Shown here one piece after another: positions 33,144-45,479 of a DNA stretch of 64,000 nucleotides. Every line of letters begins with the position of its first letter. Within the stretch, counting starts at the first letter, position 1. The translations under genes and the position numbers were made by a program. Below the pieces are notes generated by a model, which worked only from the letters and a program-made list of their open reading frames with translations, was not told where the DNA came from and ran no database searches. Source of the DNA: Chrysoporthe austroafricana (Eukaryota; Ascomycota; Sordariomycetes; Diaporthales; Cryphonectriaceae); NCBI GenBank assembly GCA_001051155.2, contig JYIP02000002.1:689583-753582 (forward strand), in the 5' to 3' direction.

Positions 33144-34724
33144 GATCTTTGGCGCAAGGCAGGCACGATAGAGGAAAGAGCGCTCGTCGAACCTGAAAGC
33201 CAGAAAGTGTCAGGACACAGGGAGTAGTGGAAATGAAGACTGGATGATTGACGGCTAGGCATACCAAGAGCAGGTAAGAAGCCGACGGCTGTAGGAAACC
33301 ACACTTCAAGATAACCGAGGCGAGAAGCTCAGTGCGTGATGAAGCACGCCAATGGCAGCCGACTGAGAGCTTGGTTTGGCCGTCTGTCTTTGAGCAGTGG
33401 GTTGCAAAGAGGCCCGAAGAGGGTTGAACGACTGACCGAAAAGTTCAAGGTGAAAGGAAGGTGAGGAGGGTCAACAACCGACCGAAAGCGTTCAAGGTGA
33501 GAGGCAGGTGAGGAGGGAATGCCTCCCCGTGGGCACCTCAGAGATAAAAGTGAGTGTGACGAGGGGATTCCTCCTCGTGGCGAGTCTGAGAGCGAAAACC
33601 ACTGCAACGGTTGGTCCCGATGGAGTTGCAGGAAGGTCGAGGAGAATACGGGTGCATATGCCGCCAGCCCTTGACCATGAGGTTCTTCTAGGGAGGCAGA
33701 AGACGTGCTGACGAAAAATGTGAAACGCAGAAGTGATACTAGACTGAGGGGAAGAGAAATGTAGGCCCTCGGAGAAGCACACGAGACGCTGCAAGGCTGC
33801 GAGCGGAGGCAGGAAACGAGGCTGGGAGGAAGCAGGCGGACTAGCGGCAGCTGGGTCTGTGGGGAACAGCTTACTTTTGACTCCTGAGAAGAGCTCAGGG
33901 GAGGCGTGGTTATTGCCTAAGAAATCTGTCGGTGATGAGCACTGCTAGTCCTAGTAATATACTTTCTTGACTGGCAGCAAGCAGGCTGACGGCAAGAGAG
34001 TTCTGACGAACAAAAGAAACAGAACATACCAACATAGAAGACTTCGCAATTCACAAGTGCCCGCTGCTCAGATATGTCAACATAACAGCAGGTAACCAGT
34101 GACAAGATATCCAAGCTAGTTAATACCATCTTCAAGAAAAGGAGAGGGAGAAGCAGAGGGGGAGAAATAGAAGCGTCTTACAGACAAGCCGCTGGGGTCG
34201 CAAGATGTCAGCCTCGCGAGCTTCCAATCTGCGCAGTCACGACCGAGACCACCCAGAGGGCCGAAGAGACGTCGTTAACGATCAAGTGCCCGAATTTTCT
34301 CACGAATCTTAGCGAACAGAAACGCAGTTGCGCGCTGCGCCTGGCGGCGGCAGCTCTGTATGTACATAGTAATGCTCCACCGCTTCGTTGAGCTGCTCCC
34401 ACGCCCTCCTCCCCCACGTCCTGTCCTCAGCTCGCGTGACCGCTCACTTTACAGCCTGATCTACACCATCAGCTAATTATCTAGTTAGACCTTCTCTGAA
34501 AGCTTCTGAATAATTATCTCTACGAGGAGGTCAGCAAGTCCGCCCGCTCATCCCGAGATACGCACCCAGCCGAACCCTCAACAAACCCCTCGAAAGCATC
34601 CCCGCCGCAGCGAGGATAAAAGCCCACATCTCAATTCACATTATCTGGTCGGCCGTCGTCGACAGGACTCTTTCCTATGCGACTTGGGATTATGTACTCC
34701 CTGAAAAAATCACGAGTCATAGCC
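33144..34724. other. upstream region of the RID gene, no gene seen
   Basis: No coding frame is convincing. Two related segments near 33505..33555 and 33556..33600 (each with GAGGGGATT/GAGGGAATGCC and a CTC-GTGG core) suggest a degenerate local duplication. It may contain the RID leader. Confidence 0.55.
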
Positions 34725-34796
34725 GCCGGCTTGGCCAAGCGGTAAGGCGTCGCACTCGTAATGCGAAGATCTGCGGTTCGAGTCCGCAAGTCGGCA
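34725..34796 (+). tRNA. tRNA-Thr (anticodon CGT)
   Basis: The 72-nt cloverleaf has no intron. The acceptor stem GCCGGCT pairs with AGTCGGC (one G-T). The D-arm is GGCCAAGCGGTAAGGC. The anticodon stem TCGCA/TGCGA encloses loop CTCGTAA, so the anticodon is CGT reading ACG (Thr). The T-arm is TGCGGTTCGAGTCCGCA and the discriminator base is A. It contains the internal A and B boxes used by Pol III. Confidence 0.97.
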
Positions 34797-34801
34797 TTTT
34801 T
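34797..34801 (+). terminator. Pol III terminator of the tRNA
   Basis: Five T immediately follow the tRNA discriminator base, the usual Pol III stop signal. Confidence 0.85.
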
Positions 34802-35345
34802 GCTCCGGGAAATCACTGTCTCCTTTTCTTGGGATGTCTCTTCTTGTTCTCCGTGCTTTTGCTCGAGGTTGTCTTGGTTAGGGTGCTGTTGCGCGGGGAG
34901 GGCAGAGTAAAACCGGTACTGGGCTTCGCCTCTACTTATGGACACTAAACCGTGGATCCCTATGGATACTGTGACACAAAAACCCGAATGCTCGACACAT
35001 TCGGGGCGTTGAGTGTCTCCAAAGTAGCGTCTCCTCATGTTGCGCATTGTCAGTCTTCAGCCATACAATAAACCTGCTGTGTCGTGCGCAGCGCTGTGAA
35101 ATCACGAGATGGGCATTCGGATGAGGCTATACGGCCACGTGTGGCCAGCCACACGGTTATGTTGCCACGCTGCGTTGGCGATGTTCTCATTAGATAGAGG
35201 CCGTACACCCCCCAAAACTATCATATGTCTTGCCTCGCCAGCTGCTCCCAAGAACCACCGCTGATGCTGAGACACAACGCCTGCTCTTCCTTCCCGGTTA
35301 AGACATACATACCATGATAACTCACTCTGCAGGCCCGGCTCAGGC
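34802..35345. other. intergenic, no gene seen
   Basis: Sequence between the tRNA and the 3' end of the VPS9 gene. No coding frame or repeat stands out. Confidence 0.6.
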
Positions 35346-37931
35346 TCACGCCGACAGCGCAAGGCACGCATCCACTGCTAGGCCGACTCTGCATGGCAAC
35401 CGTCAGTCCGTGGGCACGTTTTCACGCGGTGGGGTAGATAGACATACCGTCCTTCCTTCTGATAGACCACGTCGCTGATGACGTCCTTATCTAGATCCGG
35501 GAACATGCTGGCTAGCGTCTCGACGATGTTCGCGTGTTCAGCCCGATGCAGCCTCTGCGCCTCTGCGACCTCGGCGCTCGCCTGCCTGGCCGCTGCCTCC
35601 TCGGCAGAATACCGGCTGTGGCTACCTGCACTCCTGTGGCTCCCATCCGCGCCCGGCGGCGCGGGCGTGTGTACTGGGCTGCGGGACGAAGTGCTTGGCT
35701 GCGCGGGTGCGTCGACGTCGTCGGAGAACATTCTGCCGATGGTCGAGAGGGGCTTCTGGATCGATCGAAGGAGCCCAGTGATGGCTGCTTTTTCATCATA
35801 CTCGCCGCTGTCGTCGTTTGAAGAGGTGGATTGACGCGGTATGTATGACGATTGAGCTACCGCGTCGTGCTCCATGGACTGTCTAGTCGATGGGGGTTCG
35901 CCTGGACCGCTGAATGACTGCGGTGATTTCTCAAGAGTGGTTGAGGTGGGTGGGGACTCCAGCTTGTGTTTCTCGGCGATGGCGGAGACAGCAGCCTCGA
36001 CGCTCTTCTCAAACTCCTCGTCGGTAATCGTGAGGGTGGTACGATCCATGTTCTCGATGAACTGGATGGCTCCCATCTTGGCAGGTGTGTCAGTTGGCGG
36101 TCCGAGTCGGACAGGGAGGAGATGCTCACCAACGAGGATAGGTAGTAGCCAGCTTCCCCGCCCAGCTTGTCTTGGTTGCGGAATCTAAGGATATACTGGA
36201 CGTTGGATACTATGTGTTCGGGATTTGCTTGGAGGGTGACGTAAATTAGTAGTGGCATAAATGAATCCGCAGAGGAATCGGCTTTTGAGTGTTTGAGGAG
36301 GCCTATGCCGTGTCAGCTTGTGCCCGCCCCGTCCGGGGTTTCAGCATCAGCAGCAAGCATACCGAAGATGACCTTGCAGCAGTTCAGGATACAGATGATC
36401 TTGTCTCTCGGCGCCCGATAGGACTTGATTTTAAGAAGTTCTGGATCTGTCAGCAGCCGAGAATCGACCTCATGGGGCAAGGATCGGGCGGACCTTGTTG
36501 GGCAAGTTTCAGAAAGCGCTTCCCGCTGTCACCAACGGGCGGGATGTCCAGATGCTCCTCCCGCACCCAGCCGTAGATCTTGATCTTCTGGGCGACCACC
36601 TCGTCGCGCTCGACGTCCTCCTGGTGCTGGCCTCTGCGCCCCGGCCCCATGGGCCGCTCGCCGCCTTTCCTCCGCGGCTTCCCGCCCGGTATCGGCTGCG
36701 GTGGCGGGATCGCGGGAGAGAAGGTCTGCGAGTAGAGCCGGTTCATGACGAGCTTTTCCATGCCCTCCCGCGCGTTGTCGAACTCGGCATCGGACACGTC
36801 CTTCCACACATCACACAGGGCCATCTTGTTGGCGATAAAAGCAAGAAAGTCGCTGATGATCTTGACCTGCTCGTGCACCATCCATTGCCGCTTGCCAAAC
36901 TCATTGAGAAAGGACCGCAGGTACTTCGCAACCGGATCCGCCTTCTTGTTGCGCAGCTGCTCCAAAAACCTGTGGAAGTCGAACGGCAGGGCGGATTCGG
37001 GCTCCGGCTCCGGCGGAGGCGGCCTATGCAGCGAGACGGTTGGTGATAATGGGGAGCCGATGTCGCGGTCGTCCTTGATGAGCTGGCCCGTCCTGCCGGA
37101 GCGTATCGAGAGGTCCTTCGGGGGCACCGGTGGCCCTTGGTCTTCGGGGTCCTTGCCCTTCGATGCCGAGCTGGCCGGAGACACAGTCTCCAGCCGTAGG
37201 CCCTGCAGCTGCTGGGCGATGCCTGGCCCAACGGGCTCCAGACTAGACTTCCGAGCTGGGTGTGGTATCGACGCCGCGGAGAAAGGGGACGCGATCTCCA
37301 GTCGAGGACTCATAACCTCCTCTTCGCCCGGGCCACCGCCGCCCTCCCTGAACTGCGACATGATGTTTTGTATCTCGGAGCCATCGTTATCCCGCTCGTC
37401 CTCGCTCGCATAGCGTTTCTCGTCGTCGGAGCGACCCTGCAAAGAATCCAGGGACAGCCGAGGGCGGTCGGTAGCGCTGGAAGGGGTTCTCGACGGGGGC
37501 CGAGAGGTCCAGGGCGTGGCTGGCGTGGGATCGACGTACGGCTTGGACTCGATGTTGGTGTACTGGGTGGCAGTGGTCGTCATGGGGGTGGAGGGCTTGA
37601 GCGTCGCCGTCGAGGAGCCGAGGGCGTCGGGCCCGTCATCCGCCTTCTGCAGCGGGCCGGACTGCAGATCCAGGGGCTCTGGCCGGTGGGCAGTCTTCTG
37701 CTCGTCTGCAGCAGGCGGTTGAGGCTCTGTTGTAGCGAGGGCGCCCAGGTCCTCTGGTGGGCCCGGGTCAGCCACAAGAGGTGTTGCTCCTGCCATGGTC
37801 TCACCGATGGGGGATGATGACGTCGCCTGACTTGGCTCCATTGAGCTCTTCACCTCGCTGGCAGCAGCATCCGGCGCATGATCCAGTGGGGTGGGCTGCT
37901 GTGAGATGTCTGAGCTGAACGGAGGAGACAT
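35346..37931 (-). CDS. vps9: VPS9-domain Rab5-type guanine nucleotide exchange factor with C-terminal CUE domain
   Basis: Five exons join in frame: 36494..37931, 36363..36446, 36130..36302, 35448..36076 and 35346..35388, giving 788 residues. The first 300 residues are low-complexity Ser/Pro/Glu. A helical bundle (FHRFLEQLRNKKADPVAKYL, about residue 316) precedes the VPS9 domain. That domain shows IKSYRAPRDKIICILNCCKV, ADSFMPLLIYVTLQANPEHI and GEAGYYLSSLMGAIQFIENM; the conserved Asp, Tyr and Thr-Leu residues activate Rab5/Ypt51 on endosomes. The last 55 residues (HANIVETLASMFPDLDKDVI ... GLAVDACLALSA) form a ubiquitin-binding CUE domain, as in yeast Vps9. I chose ATG 37931; an in-frame ATG at 38072 would add 47 residues of poor coding character. 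The first intron is only 47 bp with a GTCCGC donor, so that junction is the least certain. Confidence 0.94.
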
Positions 37932-38306
37932 GCATGGAGACCCGGCGCGGCAGCTTTTGTCTCTGGAGGCGACGTCGGGGTGTGTCTGTGGATCGTGGCC
38001 TCGAGCCGAGCCTTGGTGGATTGCTTGTCCTGCCTGCCCTGCTCGCGCTCGGTATCTGCCTGCAAGCCCCACGGCAAGCAGGTGTGGAGCAGGTTGGGCC
38101 TCGATGAGATTATTATCTAGGAACGGCGGCCTCCACAGGTAATCAGGGCCCCCCTCAACAGAGAAGTTGTGTCAGGCTGGAAGTGGTGCAGTGTCAGGAT
38201 GAGGGCTGTCGCACCGGATGGAGCACGTCCAGCAGAAGAGTAGTGTCCATAGCAGCAGCAGTGAGGGTGCAACTCTGTCCAGCAGCAAAACATGCTTCAT
38301 GCCTGG

Positions 38307-38326
38307 GGCGGGGCGGGGCGGGGCGG
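38307..38326. repeat. (GGGGC)n short tandem repeat
   Basis: Four contiguous GGGGC-type units, read directly. Confidence 0.85.
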
Positions 38327-38849
38327 TGCCAAATAATCCAGGCAGGGACAGCACGTACATACTGTACTATAGATAGCAGGACTGAGTGGTACATACTGAG
38401 TAGTACCGCAGCAGTACCATACTATAGTAGTACTCAGTACCCCACGCCAGGGTCTTCCCGAGCTCTCGCTGCAGGGCAGGGCAGCAAGGTAAGGTTCGTC
38501 CCGCCATCAGCCTTCTTCAACCTGCCTCGCAACAGACAAGACAGGGAGAGGACCCGCAGAGACAAGCTGCAGAGGGCTGGCTCTCTTCTGTAGTAATCCT
38601 CCTGGAATTTGACATCAGGACGCCAGTGTCTCACAGATCGTGCACGCATGCAGCTGTGATGAAGGGTTATCCCTGGATACCCCTTCTCTGACCCTCAAAT
38701 GTATCCAGAAGTCAGTCTTTCTCGTCAGGCTAGCTGCATCCATGGCAAAGAATTGCTTCAGCATACACATGAGATGCCCGTCTCCTGGACTGCAAGGGTG
38801 ATATCCACTGTCAGGTCTCGCCGCCTGATGCATGGCTGCCCTGCAGGAA

Positions 38850-38876
38850 TGAGTGAGTGAGTGAGTGAGTGAGCGA
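38850..38876. repeat. (GAGT)n microsatellite
   Basis: About six GAGT units ending in GAGC, read directly. Confidence 0.9.
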
Positions 38877-39219
38877 GCCGCCCTGGCTGGGATGAGCTTT
38901 TTGGGGTCAGGCTGCGGGAAAGCCTTCCCCGCACTCCAACTTCAGCCCTACGGCTCGGCTGGGCGGGTGCTGGGCTGCCAGCTGCTAGGCATCTAGTGAC
39001 GCACCAGCTAAGCCGCGCATGCAGCAGCTCTCCTACAGCTCCGGTACGGTACTTATAACGGTTTGACATCCGATAGAACGTCATCCAGCCCGCCCCCCTC
39101 CTCAGCCCATCAACACCTCGCCTTCCAACGACGCCCCTCCAACCTCCAGCACGTCCAGCATCACGCACTGCTCCTCCGTCACCTTCTACACCTCCGATCC
39201 AGACACCAGCGACCGCAGC

Positions 39220-40439
39220 ATGGCCAGCAACCCTCTCAGCCCGCAGAGCATTCTGCAGGGCATGGCAGACGCCCTGCCGACCCACGAGAAGGGCGACACA
39301 ACGTCCGACATGAGCAGCTCCGCCGAGGCCATCGCCCTCTTCGCACACGCCTGCATGATCAACCTGGGCTTCCGCCTGCTGGGCTTCCACGAGGACCAGA
39401 AGATGGGTAGGCAACAGATCCAGGGCCCCCCGAGCCGCACGCCAGCACACACCCACATGCTAACATTGCCCCTCCTCCAGAGCAGGAATGCGCCTCCCTC
39501 GCGCCCCGCCTCCCGCCCAGGTGGAACGCCTCCGTCTCCTCCTACTCCTTCGTCTACGCGCACACCCAGTCGTCCATGCACTTCGTCCTCAAGACCGACA
39601 GGATGGGCGCCAAGACCGAGGTCCGCGGCCTCGCCGTCGGTGCCGACCGCATCGCCCGCCTCGAGGTCGCCGCCCGCGACTACGTCTCCTCCGCCGCCCT
39701 GCCGCTGCGCATCGCCCTCGACCCGGCCACGGGCGCCGAGGACCGGTCCGACCTCGTCGCGAAGCTGCAGCACGTCTTCATCTCGCCCGAGCGCGTCGCC
39801 GACCTCGCCGCCCTGCTCAAGATCGACGTCATCCAGCGCCTGATCCCGGGCCTGCAGAAGGACGGCTACGAGGAGACGCCCGACGACCGCGCCGCGCGCG
39901 AGGATGCCGACCGCGCCGGCCGCGAGGGCTCCCGCGCCCAGCCGCCGCCGCGCGTCCCCGAGCCGGCGCTGCCGGAGCCCGCCCGCCCGTACCCCTTCGA
40001 CGACCCGCTCGCCGCGCCCCCGCGCCGGCCCCAGCCCGCCGTCGACTTCCCCCCGCCGGGCTTCGAGGACGAGCTGGAGATCAATAGGCCGCCGCGCGGG
40101 CTGCGTGTGCCCGGCGGCATGTCGCCGTTTGGTATCGGCCACGACGACCTCCACCCGCCCGGTCTCGCGCCCCACGACCCCCTGCGGGGCAGCTTCGTGC
40201 CCGGCGGCGGGCTGCCGCGGCCCGGCGGCATGGGCGGCGGCATGCACCCCACCTTCGACGACCCGCTGTTCCAGGGCATTCGGGGCGGCGGCCAGGGCGG
40301 CGGGTATGACCCGCAGGCGCCGCCGGGTGCGCGGTGGGATCCCGTCGGGCCCGGCACGGGCCCGCCGAGGTTCGGTGGTGGACGGCCTGGTGGTGGGTTT
40401 GGAGGGGGCGGGAATCCCTTCGGAGGTGATATTATCTGA
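39220..40439 (+). CDS. PI31-like proteasome regulator
   Basis: Two exons (39220..39406 and 39481..40439; intron 74 bp) encode 381 residues. The N-terminal 180 residues form an FP/PI31 domain: SSAEAIALFAHACMINLGFR, a WNASVSSYSFVYAHTQSSMH strand pair and IDVIQRLIPGLQKDGYE. The C-terminal half is Pro/Gly/Arg-rich and disordered. It has the PI31 C-terminal signatures DPLAAP, GMSPFGIGHDDLHP and HPTFDDPLF, and ends GGGGNPFGGDII. PI31 (PSMF1) binds the 20S proteasome through this tail and modulates proteasome assembly or activity. Neighbours are VPS9 (divergent) and Kap114 (convergent), so there is no operon-like logic. The family assignment rests on the domain order; whether it inhibits or helps the proteasome is unknown. 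Confidence 0.88.
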
Positions 40440-41051
40440 GATGACAGGCAAGAAAAGAGCACGCGGCGGGCTCATCTAGTGTATGATTACGAGGGTCATG
40501 ACGAACATGCCGATACGTACGTGGCAGAGATGAGGCGGAAATAAGCTGAATCGTGCATGAAAGAATGATATTGATGGGCTTTGAGTGTCGTCTCGCCCCC
40601 CTCCATCCTTGCTGGCTTCTTGCTACGTTGGTGAGCCTCGTTTACACTTCCATGTGATGATGGGCATGAAATTTGTTTTCGTTCACGCTTAGAGCAGGGT
40701 GAACACGGCATGCAGTCAAAGAATGGGTGGCGCGTTGAAATCTATCTATTTTGTTGCGCTCTCAAGAAACCGGACCACACTGTTTGTTCCTATATATTCC
40801 AAGCCGCTGCAGGGTGCTGGAGAACGCAGGCGGAACCCTCATCTCAGCCGCCCCTGCACGCCAACTCTGCATTTAGTTCAGGTATCGACAAGAATAAACA
40901 AAAGCCTCCCTCGTTTAATCAGAATTCATTGTATCGTCATCCAGTGCTGTGCCTTCCTGACTTCAGTATCGTGGACGGACGGTGCCGGATCATGCCAGGA
41001 CAGCCTGCCTTCAGATGTTGAATTGGGTCCCTCCCGAGCCGCAGGCATCTC
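40440..41051. other. convergent 3' flanks, no gene seen
   Basis: About 600 bp between two convergent stop codons. No coding frame is convincing. Confidence 0.65.
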
Positions 41052-44000
41052 CTAGGAACTCGACGCCAGCTCGTTTAGCTTCTTCTGCTCATCTTCCGTA
41101 AGCATGCCGTACCAGTGCTGAAAGTCTGCGATATTTTCCCTTGCGGCTCGCACGAAGAATTCAGACAGATACTGCTGGGTCTCGTCATCGCGAGTACGGT
41201 TGCCTCCGTTGTCCAACATCGACATCAGTGCCGAAGGGTTTACCACATCAGGCTCGTCTTCCCAGCCCTCGTCGCCGTCATCCTCGTCCGCGTCGGCGAA
41301 ATCGGCGGCCGCCGCAGCAGCAGCATTGGCGGCGCCTTGGACGCCCGAGGCCGACAGCAGCTCTTCGATCAGCACTTTGAGGATCTTGAGCGTGGCTGGA
41401 ATCGAGCTGTACTGGTCTGGATTCTGCTTGGCTCGCGACCGCGTCATTATGCGGCCGTTACCAGGCTGAATGATCATGTCGCCCTTCACTTGTATCTGGG
41501 CCAGGCGCTGGTCGTTGAGGGAGTATAGCTTCGACAGAGCAATAACGTTCTGTCTGATGTCATCATACCCCGCAAAGCTGACAGAGTTCTCCAGCCACTT
41601 GCTCATGACGACGTGCAAGCCATTCTGGCCGTTGATGTCGATAGTGCTGAGGAACTGGACCACATCTCCGGCCTGCACCAGGGACAGGCGCGCGAAGACG
41701 CTGATGAGAGACTGGATGAACGCTGCAGCTTCTGCGGTCGCGAGGCGGGTAGCAACCGCCTGCAGCAGCTTCTCCAGATAAGGTCCCAGGCGCTCCGGGC
41801 CGGCCTTCTCTACGAGCTCTGCTGCGAGCCCTCCGACCTCTGATGCGGCGTTGTCCTCGATGTTGGGCCCAAGGAGGCGGTCCACGATGAGCAGGCAGGT
41901 CTCCAGTCCAGACTGGCCGTTCTCGTCATGCCAGCCGAGCACCTGGTGGTGGTCGTGCATCAACATGTACTTGATGGCCTCTGCGCCTGGTCGCAGGACT
42001 TCGCCTTCAGGAGACTGAAGGAGCAAGTTCTTCAATTTCGGCAAGGTTGCAGCGACGAATCCAGCAGGCAGTGGCTCGGAACCATTTTGCACCAGCGGCA
42101 CAAGCAACTCACATGCGAGGGTAAGAAGAGGATCGTCCTGGGTCATATCTGCGACGTTGAAGGCCCCAGCGATCGTGGGCAGGACCTTGGTGCAGAGAGC
42201 CGCATAAGATGTCGGATCCGACAGGGTCGAGACCAGGTCCTCAAAAGCCTCCACAACCATGAAAGTGACTTGGAAATTCGAGGCGCCGTGCTTTGCGATC
42301 AAAAACAGCGAGTCAACCGACTTGATCTCTGATGCAATGGTAATGCGCGGGTCAATGCCGATGACAGCCCTGAGGGCCTCGGCGAAGGTGACCAGCAGAT
42401 CATCGGCATCCTCCAATTCAGTCATATCCTTGCCATCAAGGAAGCTGTTGATAGCCACAAGCATTGGCACCTGACGATCGGCAGGCACATTGCCAGAGGT
42501 GACAAAGCTCTCCACAGCCTTGACACATGCAACCTGGACCAGCTCGGAGCTATCGTTGCTGATTGATTGAATCGTCCGGTCCAGCAGTGAATTGACAGGC
42601 GGATAGCCTTGTGAGAGGATGCCCGCGACAACAAAGCCTCGAGCCCGGAGCAGAGGTTGCTCTTGGCCTAGGAAGGATCAGCGCTGTTTTGAAGAGACAA
42701 GGTGTGTTGCTACTCCAACTCCAACGTCATAGCTCGGAGGGAAGTGACTTACCTGCCGCATAGCTGATCAGCTCCACGTGCGCCTGGGCGATCTCTGGTG
42801 GTACCTCCTCAGAGCGATCCTGAAAGTCGCTGAGAAGCATGTTGAACAGATACAAACATGCTTCCTGCGAGCGCCAGTCACTCTGGTCCGTGAATTGTAT
42901 CTTGGTGTGAGCGAAGAGACCTTCCAGTGCTCTTGCATGGAGCCACTCTCCGATCTTGATCAGCAGGTCGCCACAGGCAGTTCGTGCGGTGTAGTTCGCC
43001 GTCACCTGGCAGGCATTAGTCTCGTCTTCCAGTAGGAACAAGAGCCGTCGCAACAGAGTGATGAGACATAGGCATAGCTTACCGAAGTCTCTTCGGCGAG
43101 ATAAAGGGAGACGTCGATGTCCCACAATTCCTCCTCCTCGCAGGTGATGCGACTGTACGCAACCAACAACTTCATGAGGTCTACGACCCAAGGTGCCTCG
43201 TGGGCTGGGCGTCCGTTGAGCTGAGCCTCCAGTTCCTTCTGAACCGGCGCTGCCCTCATGCACTGGTTCAGGAAATCCAGCTCTTCGAGGATCAGGAAGT
43301 CAAGGGTGTACGGCAACCCATCGGAGTCCTCCAGCCGCCCTTGACCTGTCGTGTCGATGTAGTGCGCCTGGTACTGGCCCTGCAGCAGGGCGAGCTCGTG
43401 CCATGTTGCCTGGAAGAAGGCGAGGCTCTGCGGAAGGAGGAGGGTCGGGAAGACGCTCTTGACCTTCATCAGGGTCTTCACGACCTGAAGTTTGAAAGAG
43501 ATAATGCCGTTGCGGTATTCGCGCGCAGAAGCCTCGTCGGAGACCGGTGGCAGTTGGACCTGCAGCACCTGCGAGAAGAACGGCAGCCACCCCTTCAGGG
43601 CCTCCTCGGCGAAGCCCTTGACCTCCTTAGGGTGATCGTCCTTGACCATGTCCATCAGGTCGAAGCAGCCGCGGAAGACGTGTACGGCCAGGGCCCGCAG
43701 GTTGGGCTTTCGAGCGTCGCTCAGGGCAACATTGTAGACGACATCGATGATGGGGCGGGCGGCGGAGAAGAATTGGTCCTCGGTCAGGCTCTCGTCGACG
43801 ATGTCGCTCAGGACCTTGAGGGCGCCGTAGAGCTGGGTATCGCTGCCCTTGGGGATGACCTCGAGGAGGGTGGAGAGGAGACTCGGCCATTTGTCGGGGA
43901 AGTCGTTGTTGGCGATCTTGCCGACCACATAACTATGCTGTGTTACTTGACTGCTCTCATCACCGGGGGGGAGCGCCCTCTTCACCGTCGGGGGGCCTAC

Positions 44001-44341
44001 CTGACAGCAGACTTGACCTTGCGGTCCGGCTCGTCGCTTAGCGCCAGGTCGAGCAGCTTGAGACGCAGCTGCTCCTTGCTGGACTCGGGGATGGGGATCT
44101 GCGGGCCCTCGGCATCCTCGTCGCCCTCCTCGGCCCAGTTGTGCTCGATGAAGCGGCGCAGGTAGGACAGGGCGGCCTGGCGGATATCTGTCGAGACGGA
44201 GTTGTGGGCGGCGATGTTTGCGAGGGCGATCGGGAAGGCGACGTTCGTCTGCGCGTGCTTGAGGTCGAGCTCGGCGCGTTTCCTCGGCTCCTCCTGCGGC
44301 AGTTGGGTGTTGGCCAGCAGCTGGGCCAGCTGGTCCTCCAT
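41052..44341 (-). CDS. kap114: Kap114 / importin-9 family nuclear import receptor
   Basis: Four exons join in frame: 44001..44341, 43083..43932, 42753..43005 and 41052..42667, giving 1019 residues, about the length of yeast Kap114. The protein is a stack of HEAT repeats. The N-terminus MEDQLAQLLANTQLPQEEPR with RQAALSYLRRFIEHNW is the importin-beta N-terminal domain that binds Ran-GTP. IANNDFPDKWPSLLSTLLEV is a second family block. An acidic loop (ADADEDDGDEGWEDEPD) sits near the C-terminus, as in Kap114 and importin-9. The family carries histones H2A-H2B, TBP and other cargo into the nucleus. The introns are 68, 77 and 85 bp, all GT...AG. It is transcribed divergently from the REV7-like gene. 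Confidence 0.95.
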
Positions 44342-45479
44342 GATGGTAGCCCTCTCTGCTTGGTCTGCTCTAGGTGCTGTCTCTCACGCGTCGGACTACT
44401 GCGGGGCGGGGCTAGAGGGGTTCCTTGTAGCTGGGTAACCGCAAGCAGTTGGGAGAGGCGGCGGACTCGTCAGGCAGTGAGACAGATCTGATGGGAAAAA
44501 GAGTGTCTAAGCCTGAACCAGCCTGGTGGTGAAGCGTCCAGGTTAGCTCTACGCTGGTGATGCAGTAGCCGGAGCGAGATCAGTGTTTTGGTAGCAGCGG
44601 TGCCTGGGCGGAAGGGGAAAGGGATAGCTCGTCGAGTCGCAGCCTGCGAGGCGCAGTGGGTTTACTGGGTAAGCTGCTTCTGGGGATGGATGGTGGGGTT
44701 ACCGTCTCAGTTTCCACAGCAGGTGCGTCCATCGGGTCAGCATCCTCTGTCCCCGCGACGCGTTGTCGGACCATGGACTCGACGCTGTCTTACTGCCTGC
44801 AGGAGTTCCTGCGAGACTCGTAGAAAGTTCCTCCAGAACCCTTATCATTTGTTGGAAGGATGGCCTCTGCACTCGCTCGTTCAGACCCAACTGCATATGT
44901 TCCTGGGGCTAATGGAGGGGCTACCAAAACGTGGTGGTGGCCCCCAAATGGAGACGTGACGCGCTTTAGTTCGCGTAAGTGGGCTGGCCAGTCTTGGGTC
45001 CTGTACGGATTACATCGTCGCCCTTTTCGTCGGACAGGACGCCCCCCATCTACCAGTGAGACACAATGTGCGAAATTACCGAGCCTTGTCATCCTCCGAG
45101 TAACACCTTCTCAGCTCCTGGCTTGAAATGCCCGAAACGCGACCCGACCGAGCAATTAGAACGATGATTGTTCCGTCCAGCCTGTGATAGCAGCACTCGG
45201 CGTCCAGGCTCCGTCGCGGTAGCCATCCAGCCTTCCTCGCATCTTAAAAGTCCTGCTTGTGTGAATTCCAAGATTTTTTCGGGGAAGCGCATGCCGAATT
45301 GCGACGGGACTGCTTCCACCGCAAGATGAACTCGGGAGCTAGGCGTGGCTGCCCGCAAGTGTCCACCTGGTCCGAATCCGTCCTGAGCCTATGACGCGCG
45401 GGCGGCTGCCGTCGTCGCGTCTTTGACCTCGAGACAAGACTCTGTGCGCAGAAGGTCCTGCCTGTGGGAGCTCTGCATC
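44342..45479. other. divergent intergenic region, no gene seen
   Basis: Shared upstream region of Kap114 and the REV7-like gene. The frames here are short and overlapping. Confidence 0.6.

Larger units (their letters stand above)
37932..39219. other. divergent intergenic region with short tandem repeats
   Basis: Shared upstream region of the VPS9 gene and the PI31-like gene. It contains a GGGGC repeat (38307..38326) and a GAGT repeat (38850..38876). No gene is seen. Confidence 0.65.

Noticed and set aside
38072..38072. Upstream ATG extending the VPS9 protein by 47 residues
   Set aside because: The extra residues (Gly/Arg/Gln-rich, with a Cys) lack coding character; ATG 37931 begins a Ser/Pro-rich sequence typical of the family's N-terminus.
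39186..40475. 429-codon minus-strand frame
   Set aside because: Antisense of the PI31-like gene; composition is low-complexity Ala/Gly/Arg with no domain.
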